Source: JAQVUB01 sp033809415
GTDB lineage: Bacteria; Verrucomicrobiota; Lentisphaeria; Oligosphaerales; Oligosphaeraceae
Length of the DNA: 5,811 nucleotides
Direction of reading: 5' to 3'
Assembly: GCA_033809415.1 (NCBI GenBank)
Contig: JAPXLT010000301.1
Location: 1 to 5,811 of the forward strand
Shown here: one piece after another, positions 1 through 5,628 of the stretch
Position numbering within the stretch: position 1 is the first letter of the stretch
How the letters are laid out: every line of letters starts with the position of its first letter
Translations under genes and position numbers: made by a program
The notes under the pieces: generated by a model
Told to the model about the DNA's origin: nothing
The model's input: only the letters and a program-made list of their open reading frames with translations
Database searches by the model: none

Positions 1-152
1 TACTTCGTAGCCATTGCTTGGCGGATATACTCTATAATGCTACTTCGCGCCTCGGAATTATGCCCCTCGATAATGACATGCTTGGTTTTTAATAGTTCAA
101 GTACGTCTCGAGCTACTTTTAAATATTCAACATTACTGTTATTATTCCGCAT
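1..152 (-). CDS. Partial protein of unknown function (first 50 codons, runs off the left edge)
   Basis: An open frame starts at ATG 152-150 and runs without a stop to the left edge, so only the N-terminus (about 50 residues) is visible. It begins MRNNNSNVEYLKVARDVLEL and continues with a charged, probably helical segment (around residues 10-24) and another near residues 33-48. There is no signal peptide or membrane segment. A Shine-Dalgarno AGGGA (162-158) lies 5 bases before the ATG. An in-frame ATG at 167-165 would add five residues, but no purine-rich site precedes it, so I prefer 152. Only 17 bases separate it from the stop of the upstream EF-hand membrane protein gene, which suggests one transcript. 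The segment is clearly more A+T-rich than the upstream gene, which may mean a different origin. I do not recognise the family. The open frame, the ribosome-binding site and the tight spacing support a real gene. Confidence 0.62.
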   Translation of the reverse strand, partial: MRNNNSNVEYLKVARDVLELLKTKHVIIEGHNSEARSSIIEYIRQAMATK

Positions 153-157
153 TTGTT

Positions 158-162
158 TCCCT
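158..162 (-). promoter_or_regulatory. Ribosome-binding site of the left-edge gene
   Basis: AGGGA on the minus strand, 5 bases before ATG 152-150. It sits in the short gap after the preceding stop codon (172-170). It favours ATG 152 over the in-frame ATG at 167. Confidence 0.5.
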
Positions 163-169
163 GCCATAG

Positions 170-2371
170 TTATGGGGCTGGTGCGGTTTCGGCTGGTGGT
201 GCGGGGGCTGGTGCTGCTTCCTGCTGTGCCGGTGGATTGGGGATTCTCTTTTGCTTGATCTGGCGATGGAGGCGGATGCCGAAGACCAGCAGCAGGATCA
301 GCAGGATCAGGATCAGGATGATGGTAAGGCCGTGTTTCTGCGGGGTTCCGATGGCGTCCTTGGGGTAGGTGCCAAGTCTCGAGAAGTGCCTGCGGTGGCG
401 GTTGCTGAGGCGCATTCTCGAGTTGATGGCCCATCCGCTGCCTTCCAGCAGGGAACTCAAGTCCTGGCGGCGCAGTTTCAGGATGGCCAGCAGGCTGATT
501 GGGAACATCAATGCAAGGATGCCGCAGATCACGCTAACCCAAATGGCGGTCGCACTCATGCCGGCGATCGTTTTGCTAATGAAGGCGAACGAGGAACCCA
601 ATGCGGCGAAAGCGACACTGATGCCTAGGAAAGCACCGGTTCCACCGGCTTGGGCACCAGCGGGGGGAGCTGCCGGTGCTGTCCCTGGTGCCGGCGGGGT
701 GATCGCCTTGTCGAATTTTGTGTGAAAGGCTTTTTCCGTTGTGCTGGACCAAGTCTCGATCTTCTTTTCGACCATGCCCCAGGCTTTGACGAAGGGCGCC
801 ACCAGAGCTTCGGCGAGGCAGACTGGATTTTCAATCAGCTGCACGACTACCGCCGGGAATTCCTGCTTGTTCAGATCGAAAAAGACGCCGCGTTTGCCGA
901 TGGCAAGATTGCCTTTGCTGCCGGTGGTGACTGGCACTGCCGCCAGCATTTTTGTCGTAGGATTGACAGCGATCTCGATGTAAAGCACAAAGAGGCTGCT
1001 GTGTTTGGCCTGAGCCTGATGGGCAGCCAGGTTGCTGACCGGGAAGGCCAGATTGAACCAACGCCCGTCAATGACCAGGGAGCCGCGTTCAAACAAGGCG
1101 CGCCGATTAGCCGTGTAAAGCTCCGGAAAACTGACAAAATTATTGGCCAGACGCAATAGCCAGATGCGGTAGAGCAACAAGCGTTCGACTTCACTGGCCG
1201 CCTTCAGCGTGTCGGTGACGGCCTGGTCGCGCACAGTCAAATCATGGGCTGCCTGACGCAAGTCCGCACATTCCAGATAACGCTGCAAGTTGGCAACTGG
1301 GATCTTTTCAGCGATAGCACCCTTTTTGCCGGCAAGATACGCGGAATATTCAGCGAAAAGCCCCTTGACTTCGGTCCAGGCAGCGGCATCCAGGAAGGTG
1401 CGTTCCGCAGATAGTCCAGGGCGGATGATTTTGTCACCAACCTGTTGCCACCAACTTCGAAAGATCGGATTGATCTGCTGTGCATCCAAAGGCAGCCTGC
1501 CTTCCGGATTCGGTTGCGCCAAGGGCAGAGACTGCATATAGGCTTCGACTTCTGTTTCATTGGACGCATCAAAATTCAGGACTTTGCCTTCCGGGCTGAG
1601 GACTTTCGTGTCCAGGCGCGGATCAAAGGCGAGCAGGCGGCAGAGTCTGAAGAAATGCTCGACGGCATTGGCATGTTCATTCAGCAGGGCGTAGAGCGCC
1701 GGGGTGTCGGTGCCCATGCGCATGATGGGGGTGCTGGTCTCGCCTTCTGGGATTTTCGCAAGTTCGAGCCAGCTCAGGTATTCCGGTATGGCATCAAGAA
1801 ACTCGTTGCACTGCGCCTCATTGACGCCCTGGGTACCATCCATATCCGGCACTCCGCCGGTGGCTGCTATCGCATCGGTCAAAAAATCCTTCATGATCTC
1901 GAGTCGCGACACTGTGGCTGAATTCAAGGACAGCACCCCATCCCCATTCAGCGGACGGTTTTTGACGATGTCCTGGAACTTGCGGATAATTTCCAGGGTA
2001 ATATGTTCACGATCCTCGATTTCAAGATCGTTCAAAATATAGTTTGCGGAATCCACGATAGCTTTGCCGGTCGGATTCTCGGAGGCAATCTCAGACAGGC
2101 GGATTTTGCCGTCAAACTTGTCCGTGATGGCGGCATGGTCCGGCAATTGCGTCAGCAGCCAGCGTATGGCTTGTTTCAGTTCTTCAGTGCCAATATGCCC
2201 ATTGGCATCCGCATCGATAAATTTCAGGAAACGGGCATCGCACTGGAAGGCGTCAACCGGTGCGCTCATCGCCACCCAGATAGCCTCATCCAGGGTCAGA
2301 ACTTCCTTCAGATCGAGTCCGTTCTCGATCTGCATCTGGTAGGTATTACCCTGACGTACAAAAGTTATCAA
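170..2371 (-). CDS. EF-hand domain membrane protein of unknown function (733 aa from TTG)
   Basis: The start is probably TTG 2371-2369, because a perfect AGGAG lies 7 bases upstream. An in-frame ATG at 2335-2333 (721 aa) has only a weak site. Numbered from the TTG, residues 53-64 (DADANGHIGTEE) are a canonical EF-hand calcium loop with D1, D3, N5, G6, I8 and E12. Three weaker loops follow: residues 83-94 (D5, G6, I8 and E12 kept), 140-151 (N3, D5, G6) and 176-187 (D1, D3), so the N-terminus looks like two EF-hand pairs. A long soluble region follows, with no signal peptide. A Pro/Ala/Gly linker (about 558-578) leads to hydrophobic segments near 579-600 and 607-631. A basic stretch rich in Arg and His (about 632-680) precedes a third, almost pure Leu/Ile segment near 682-699, and the tail is Pro/Ala-rich. 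Resembles uncharacterised EF-hand proteins; function unknown. Calcium binding is inferred from the first loop only. Membrane anchoring at the C-terminal end is well supported. The next gene starts 17 bases downstream. Confidence 0.85.
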   Translation of the reverse strand: MITFVRQGNTYQMQIENGLDLKEVLTLDEAIWVAMSAPVDAFQCDARFLKFIDADANGHIGTEELKQAIRWLLTQLPDHAAITDKFDGKIRLSEIASENPTGKAIVDSANYILNDLEIEDREHITLEIIRKFQDIVKNRPLNGDGVLSLNSATVSRLEIMKDFLTDAIAATGGVPDMDGTQGVNEAQCNEFLDAIPEYLSWLELAKIPEGETSTPIMRMGTDTPALYALLNEHANAVEHFFRLCRLLAFDPRLDTKVLSPEGKVLNFDASNETEVEAYMQSLPLAQPNPEGRLPLDAQQINPIFRSWWQQVGDKIIRPGLSAERTFLDAAAWTEVKGLFAEYSAYLAGKKGAIAEKIPVANLQRYLECADLRQAAHDLTVRDQAVTDTLKAASEVERLLLYRIWLLRLANNFVSFPELYTANRRALFERGSLVIDGRWFNLAFPVSNLAAHQAQAKHSSLFVLYIEIAVNPTTKMLAAVPVTTGSKGNLAIGKRGVFFDLNKQEFPAVVVQLIENPVCLAEALVAPFVKAWGMVEKKIETWSSTTEKAFHTKFDKAITPPAPGTAPAAPPAGAQAGGTGAFLGISVAFAALGSSFAFISKTIAGMSATAIWVSVICGILALMFPISLLAILKLRRQDLSSLLEGSGWAINSRMRLSNRHRRHFSRLGTYPKDAIGTPQKHGLTIILILILLILLLVFGIRLHRQIKQKRIPNPPAQQEAAPAPAPPAETAPAP

Positions 2372-2378
2372 CGCTACA

Positions 2379-2383
2379 CTCCT
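2379..2383 (-). promoter_or_regulatory. Ribosome-binding site that decides a TTG start for the EF-hand gene
   Basis: AGGAG on the minus strand, 7 bases before TTG 2371-2369, which is in frame with the long coding region. The nearest in-frame ATG (2335-2333) has no comparable site at the right distance. The longest possible reading, from an ATG at 2539, would translate through the GGAC array and is unlikely. Confidence 0.55.
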
Positions 2384-2390
2384 GAATAAT

Positions 2391-2464
2391 GGACGATGGA
2401 CAAGGACAAGAATGGACAGGATGGACAAAATGGACAATAATGGACTACTGAATGGACAATGGAC
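2391..2464. repeat. Degenerate ATGGACA short tandem array (nine GGAC cores)
   Basis: GGAC occurs nine times on the plus strand within 74 bases, at 2391, 2398, 2404, 2414, 2423, 2432, 2442, 2454 and 2461. Most copies are preceded by AT. Spacing is 6-12 bases and settles at 9-10 in the middle. The array lies between the candidate promoter and the ribosome-binding site of the EF-hand gene, so it would be transcribed as part of its leader. It shares the GGAC core with the arrays at 2737-2821 and 5523-5574. Its function is unknown. Confidence 0.85.
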
Positions 2465-2543
2465 TTTCCGACCGTTCTGGCAAATCTGCATTTTGCTTCT
2501 TGCACATGGGAGTGTTCGAGCGCAGGCGAACGAACGCATGTCA

Positions 2544-2558
2544 CAACCGGGACGGTTG
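2544..2558. other. Small perfect hairpin in the 2465-2736 intergenic stretch
   Basis: CAACCG (2544-2549) and CGGTTG (2553-2558) form a perfect 6-bp inverted repeat around a 3-base loop. No clear T-tract follows it directly on either strand, so it is not called a terminator. Apart from this and the candidate promoter at 2605-2634, I see nothing supportable between 2465 and 2736. The short open frames there have no ribosome-binding site and no family resemblance. Confidence 0.35.
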
Positions 2559-2604
2559 CGCCACTTTTTAAACCGCGTGCAAGTCCATCCGTCGAAGCAA
2601 CCAC

Positions 2605-2634
2605 TCTATAAAAATTTTGTACTATTATTGCCAA
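2605..2634 (-). promoter_or_regulatory. Candidate sigma70-type promoter for the EF-hand gene
   Basis: On the minus strand, TTGGCA (2634-2629) and TATAGA (2610-2605) are separated by 18 bases in an A+T-rich stretch. The match is reasonable but not perfect. It would give a leader of roughly 225 bases that includes the small hairpin and the degenerate GGAC array. This is inferred from sequence alone, and if the organism uses other promoter motifs the match could be chance. Confidence 0.35.
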
Positions 2635-2736
2635 ACTTCTTCTTTTTTGTGAAAGATTTTTCTGAAAAGCAATCTTCAAGTCATTGGCATACAGACTTTA
2701 AGACAACGCCAATTCCTTTCTTCTTTTTCTCCGACT

Positions 2737-2772
2737 GATCCGTCCGATCCGTCCGATCCGTCCGATCCGTCC
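2737..2772. repeat. Four perfect copies of a 9-bp tandem repeat
   Basis: GATCCGTCC (plus strand) is repeated four times without change at 2737-2745, 2746-2754, 2755-2763 and 2764-2772. On the minus strand the unit reads GGACGGATC and contains the GGAC core. An 8-base spacer (2773-2780) separates it from the 11-bp array that follows. It lies in the gap between the RNase gene and the EF-hand gene. Confidence 0.95.
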
Positions 2773-2780
2773 GATTTGTT

Positions 2781-2821
2781 GTCCGTGTCCCGTCCGTGTC
2801 CCGTCCGTGTCCCGTCCGTGT
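2781..2821. repeat. Three and a half copies of an 11-bp tandem repeat (GTCCGTGTCCC)
   Basis: The unit GTCCGTGTCCC is perfectly repeated at 2781-2791, 2792-2802 and 2803-2813, followed by eight bases of a fourth copy (2814-2821). The reverse complement is GGGACACGGAC. Its core ACACGGAC also makes up eight of the eleven bases of the array at 5523-5574, there in the opposite orientation. It follows the 9-bp array after an 8-base spacer. Confidence 0.95.
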
Positions 2822-2850
2822 GGGTTGCGGGCGATCAGTCCACGCCAAGC

Positions 2851-2879
2851 CTTTTCGTGCTTTTCGTTGTTAAAAAAAA
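2851..2879. repeat. Half-copy of the CACGAA palindromic element, next to the RNase stop
   Basis: This stretch (CTTTTCGTG, then TTTTCGTTGTT and an A-run) matches the right arm of the palindrome at 4305-4386, which has CTTTTCGTG, then TTCGTTGTT and an A-run. The left arm is missing or badly decayed. It touches the RNase stop codon (2882-2880), so in the direction of transcription the stop is followed at once by a run of eight T and then AACAACGAA. No strong stem precedes the T-run, so I do not call a terminator. Confidence 0.7.
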
Positions 2880-4274
2880 TCAATCCAGGGTCACGACTTG
2901 TTTGTATTCCGGGACGGTCACTGGCCAGTTTTTCTTCTTGCGGATATTTTCGGCATGCGCCTGTGCGGCTTCCGGTTCGCCATGGGTGACGAAGACCCGG
3001 CGCGGGGTGGTGCTGACACTCTCGAGCCAGCGCATCAGTTCATGCTTGTCGGCATGTGCTGAAAAGCCATCGAGTTTTTCGATGCGTGCCCGGACTTTGT
3101 ACATTTCACCGAGGATGCGGACGTCTTTTGCGCCGTCCAGGATGATGCGTCCCAAGGTATTGTGTGCCTGAAATCCGACAAAGAGGATGGTACATTCCGG
3201 GCGTTCGATATTCTTGACGAGATGGTGTTTGATACGACCGCCGGTACACATGCCGGAACCTGCAATGATGATCGCTGAGCCACGGATGTGATTGATGGCT
3301 TTGGACTGGCCAACGGTGCGTGTCAGCGTGATGTTGTTGGCACGGTAGGTGCGCAACAGATTCTTTGTATCCTGGTCAAACAAATGCGGATGATGTTTGA
3401 AAACCTGGCTGACCTTGATGGCCATTGGACTGTCAAGAAAGATCTGAAGATGCGGAATCTCATCAGCTTTCAGAAGCTTGGAAAGGAAATACAGCAATTC
3501 CTGTGTGCGCTCGATGGCAAAGCTGGGAATGACGATGTTGCCGCCGGCATCACGGGTCTCGTTAATGATCCGGGCAAGTTCGCTGGATATGTCTGCCTGC
3601 GGACCATGTTCGCGGTCGCCATAAGTCGATTCAGTGACCACATAGTCGGCTTCGCCGACCGGTGAGGGGTCCCGCAGGATCGGCATGTCCCAACGTCCGA
3701 TATCGCCGGAAAAGACGATGTTGCGGGTTTCATTGCCTTGGGTGATACGGATGCGCACCGAGGAAGCCCCCAGGATGTGTCCGACTTCGATGAATTCCAG
3801 CTCCAAGCCTTCTCCGATAGTCAGCGGGCGTTCCTGGTTCCAGATGAAAAACAACGGGAAAGTCGCCTGCGCATCTTCCAGAGTGTACAGGGGTTTCGGC
3901 GGATATTTGCTTTTCCGTTTTTCGCGTTCGTGGCGCTTCCGTTTGAATTCGGCGTCTTCTTCTTGGATGCGAGCACTGTCTTGGAGAACGATTTTGACGA
4001 TTTCGGCGGTGGCGCTGTTACAGTAGATTTTGCCGTGGAAGCCATCGCGAACCAGTTTGGGCAACAGACCGCAGTGATCCAGGTGGGCATGTGTCAGGAC
4101 GACTGCATCAATCTTGCTGGGATGCAGCGAGAATTTTTCCCAGTTACGGCCTTTGAGGTTGTGTTCCTGATACAGACCGCAGTCGATCAGAATGTTTTTG
4201 CCGTTTGCTTGCAGGCAATACCTCGAGCCGGTTACGTTTCCAGCAGCACCATAGAAACCTAATTGAAACTGCAT
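2880..4274 (-). CDS. MBL-fold / beta-CASP ribonuclease (CPSF73/Ysh1-like), 464 aa
   Basis: A zinc-dependent nuclease of the metallo-beta-lactamase superfamily with an inserted beta-CASP domain, the group that holds CPSF73/Ysh1 and bacterial TTHA0252-type RNases. All expected motifs are present: D31 in ILIDCG, the signature THAHLDHCG (H62, H64, D66, H67), H166 in VGHILGASS, D191 in FSGDIGR, and the final ligand H431 in FVTHGE. The beta-CASP part carries TESTYGD (motif A, E215), GSGMCTGGR followed by HH at 350-351 (motif B), and FSAHAD (motif C, H407). Length is normal for the family and nothing is truncated. There is no signal peptide, so it should act in the cytoplasm. ATG 4274 has a strong AAGGAG 7 bases upstream. 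Known members are RNA endo- and/or 5'-3' exonucleases; the exact substrate here cannot be told. It stands 122 bases after the deacetylase-like gene and could be read through from it. Confidence 0.95.
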   Translation of the reverse strand: MQFQLGFYGAAGNVTGSRYCLQANGKNILIDCGLYQEHNLKGRNWEKFSLHPSKIDAVVLTHAHLDHCGLLPKLVRDGFHGKIYCNSATAEIVKIVLQDSARIQEEDAEFKRKRHEREKRKSKYPPKPLYTLEDAQATFPLFFIWNQERPLTIGEGLELEFIEVGHILGASSVRIRITQGNETRNIVFSGDIGRWDMPILRDPSPVGEADYVVTESTYGDREHGPQADISSELARIINETRDAGGNIVIPSFAIERTQELLYFLSKLLKADEIPHLQIFLDSPMAIKVSQVFKHHPHLFDQDTKNLLRTYRANNITLTRTVGQSKAINHIRGSAIIIAGSGMCTGGRIKHHLVKNIERPECTILFVGFQAHNTLGRIILDGAKDVRILGEMYKVRARIEKLDGFSAHADKHELMRWLESVSTTPRRVFVTHGEPEAAQAHAENIRKKKNWPVTVPEYKQVVTLD

Positions 4275-4281
4275 TTGTCGT

Positions 4282-4287
4282 CTCCTT
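4282..4287 (-). promoter_or_regulatory. Strong Shine-Dalgarno of the RNase gene
   Basis: AAGGAG on the minus strand, 7 bases before ATG 4274-4272. It confirms the start codon. No convincing separate promoter was found in the 122-base gap. Confidence 0.8.
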
Positions 4288-4304
4288 ATGAATAATTAGA
4301 GGAT

Positions 4305-4386
4305 GTCCAAAAAGTTTTTAACCACGAAAGACACGAAAAAGCACGAACTTTTCGTGTGGTTCGTTGTTAAAAAATCCTTTTTGGAC
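4305..4386. repeat. 82-bp imperfect palindrome with ACCACGAAAGACACGAAA-type core
   Basis: The outer arms GTCCAAAAAG (4305-4314) and CTTTTTGGAC (4377-4386) are a perfect 10-bp inverted repeat. Inside them TTTTTAA pairs with the TTAAAAAA run, and CACGAAAA (4332-4339) pairs perfectly with TTTTCGTG (4349-4356) across a 9-base loop. Of the twelve bases flanking that inner stem on each side, nine also pair. The element begins 10 bases past the stop of the deacetylase-like gene and ends 30 bases before the RNase start. Short CACGAAA-rich repeats like this are scattered between genes in many environmental bacteria and are often mis-annotated as small proteins. Whether it is a small non-autonomous mobile repeat, a terminator or both cannot be settled here. 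Confidence 0.85.
4336..4356 (-). terminator. Possible intrinsic terminator inside the palindrome
   Basis: On the minus strand the centre of the palindrome can also fold as CACGAA, loop AAG, TTCGTG, followed directly by CTTTTT. This compact 6-bp stem plus T-run lies about 40-60 bases past the stop of the deacetylase-like gene. The stem is short and competes with the longer palindrome, so termination may be partial. Confidence 0.35.
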
Positions 4387-4396
4387 GGGGAGGAAT

Positions 4397-5482
4397 TCAG
4401 AGTTTTGGCACGCCGAGAATCCCTTCATGGAACCAGACTGGTTCGTAATCATGTTCCGCCAAGAACTGGAATGCGGTGGCCAAGCGTTGTTCGTGGTCGG
4501 GGACGTAGTTGAAGTAGAAAGGCCAGAAATACTGTTCATGGGTCAGCAGGTCCATGACTTCAGCATTGTCGCGGTCGACCAAGTATTCGGTGAGCTTCGG
4601 GACGATGTCGCTGACCGGGGTGTTGTTCAGCACGATATCCGTATGGCTGAAGATGATGCCGCTGTCGAAATCCATCAGGGCGTCATGGCTGCTCAAGTAG
4701 TTGCAACGCACTTCATCGAGGCCGTTGCAGACATCATACGTCTGTTCCGGGCGGATGAAATAGCCGCTCAAGGCACGCACCCCGTGCTGATAGAGCGCCG
4801 GCAGGGAGGACGGCTGGAGCCCGCACCAGTGGACAATCGTTGGCGGGCAGTAGCATGCCACCCCGGCGAAGCGTTCGATCTCATTTTTGATCAGGGTCAG
4901 GTCTGCAATGACCTTGTCGGCTTCGGCGAACTGATAGGGGCGATCCGGGAATTCGCCATAGGCATGCCAGGTAAAACGCAACCAGTCGCTTTGTTCCTGA
5001 AACTGGCTTTTCCAGGTATCCGGCATCTGCGACAGGTTGAAGTCATTTTCCGGGGTTGTGTAGAACAGGTTGCAGGTGAATTTCGTCCCGAATTGGTCAT
5101 GGAGGCGTTTCAGGATTGCCAAATAATGATTGCTGAAAAGGTCTTTCGGCTTTTTCTGGCAGAGATCACGCAGAAAGAAGATATTGTCGTCGATCGAGAC
5201 CCGGTAGCGTTTGCGGGAATGCTTGTCCCAGATGACTTTGATATTGTGTTCGCTGCCGCCACGCACGCTCTGGTAGTTGGCATGGATGGGATTGCTGAAT
5301 TGAGTCAGAGTGACCGGAGCATAGAAGTGCTCGCCTTTGCGCCGGGCAGGGATGCCGTTGACGGACACCGGAACATCCAGCGGGGCGGTACCGCTGACCT
5401 CGATGGTCAACCCATCCTCTGTCTGCAAACCATGACGATGATGCAAAACCGCCCCATGAAAGGGAAAATCAATCTTTAACAT
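4397..5482 (-). CDS. Polysaccharide-deacetylase-like protein (glycoside hydrolase/deacetylase fold), 361 aa
   Basis: Residues 1-95 look beta-rich, perhaps a small sandwich domain. A NodB-like catalytic part seems to follow: SIDDN (D98, D99) fits the paired aspartates of polysaccharide deacetylases, the segment TCNLFYTT fits a core strand, and WHAYGEFPDRPY (H173) fits a metal-histidine motif. The C-terminal third holds FSHTD (H280), THEQYFWPFYFNY (H315, E316) and WFHEG (H352), which could add active-site residues. There is no signal peptide or membrane segment, so it is probably cytoplasmic, unlike most cell-wall deacetylases. ATG 5482 is chosen because GGAG lies 5 bases upstream; an in-frame GTG at 5524 has no such site and begins in the repeat array. 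The family is assigned by motif pattern, not by a confident full-length match, so it may be a non-deacetylase member of the fold. Substrate is unknown. An 11-bp repeat array lies 40 bases upstream and a palindrome just downstream. Confidence 0.75.
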   Translation of the reverse strand: MLKIDFPFHGAVLHHRHGLQTEDGLTIEVSGTAPLDVPVSVNGIPARRKGEHFYAPVTLTQFSNPIHANYQSVRGGSEHNIKVIWDKHSRKRYRVSIDDNIFFLRDLCQKKPKDLFSNHYLAILKRLHDQFGTKFTCNLFYTTPENDFNLSQMPDTWKSQFQEQSDWLRFTWHAYGEFPDRPYQFAEADKVIADLTLIKNEIERFAGVACYCPPTIVHWCGLQPSSLPALYQHGVRALSGYFIRPEQTYDVCNGLDEVRCNYLSSHDALMDFDSGIIFSHTDIVLNNTPVSDIVPKLTEYLVDRDNAEVMDLLTHEQYFWPFYFNYVPDHEQRLATAFQFLAEHDYEPVWFHEGILGVPKL

Positions 5483-5487
5483 GAAAA

Positions 5488-5491
5488 CTCC
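5488..5491 (-). promoter_or_regulatory. Ribosome-binding site of the deacetylase-like gene
   Basis: GGAG on the minus strand, 5 bases before ATG 5482-5480. It favours this start over the in-frame GTG at 5524. Confidence 0.6.
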
Positions 5492-5522
5492 ATATTGTTT
5501 AATACTTGAACACACGCAATCC

Positions 5523-5574
5523 ACACGGACTTTACACGGACTTTACACGGACTTTACACGGACTTTACACGGAC
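5523..5574. repeat. Four and a half copies of an 11-bp tandem repeat (ACACGGACTTT)
   Basis: ACACGGACTTT is perfectly repeated at 5523-5533, 5534-5544, 5545-5555 and 5556-5566, with the first eight bases of a fifth copy at 5567-5574. It ends about 40 bases upstream of the deacetylase-like start and would lie in its leader if the promoter at 5629-5658 is used. The last GGACT (5571-5575) can pair with AGTCC (5581-5585) in a 5-bp stem. The first eight bases of the unit equal the core of the array at 2781-2821 in the opposite orientation. Confidence 0.95.
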
Positions 5575-5628
5575 TAGGAAAGTCCAGCGTCCATAAAAGT
5601 GACAGTAGCAAAGGAATCACAGTAGTGT

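Noticed and set aside
650..1159. Plus-strand open frame of 169 codons (and several others) inside the EF-hand gene
   Set aside because: These are shadows of the long minus-strand frame, with no ribosome-binding sites and no family resemblance.
2533..2585. Possible tRNA or structured RNA around the 6-bp hairpin
   Set aside because: No cloverleaf, no T-arm consensus and no acceptor pairing could be found. Only one short stem is present.
2374..2679. Minus-strand 101-codon open frame upstream of the EF-hand gene
   Set aside because: It runs through the GGAC array, has no good ribosome-binding site, and has no recognisable content. It is more likely leader sequence.
2737..2821. Possible CRISPR array
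   Set aside because: The units are 9 and 11 bases, in direct tandem, with no unique spacers.
4303..4512. Plus-strand open frame giving a TTKDTKKHE-type peptide
   Set aside because: This is the translated CACGAA palindrome. Such peptides are commonly annotated by mistake and are explained by the repeat.
4364..5479. A 371-codon plus-strand open frame covering almost the whole deacetylase-like gene
   Set aside because: It is antisense to a gene with recognisable motifs and a proper ribosome-binding site. It starts inside the palindrome without a ribosome-binding site, and its product resembles nothing I know.
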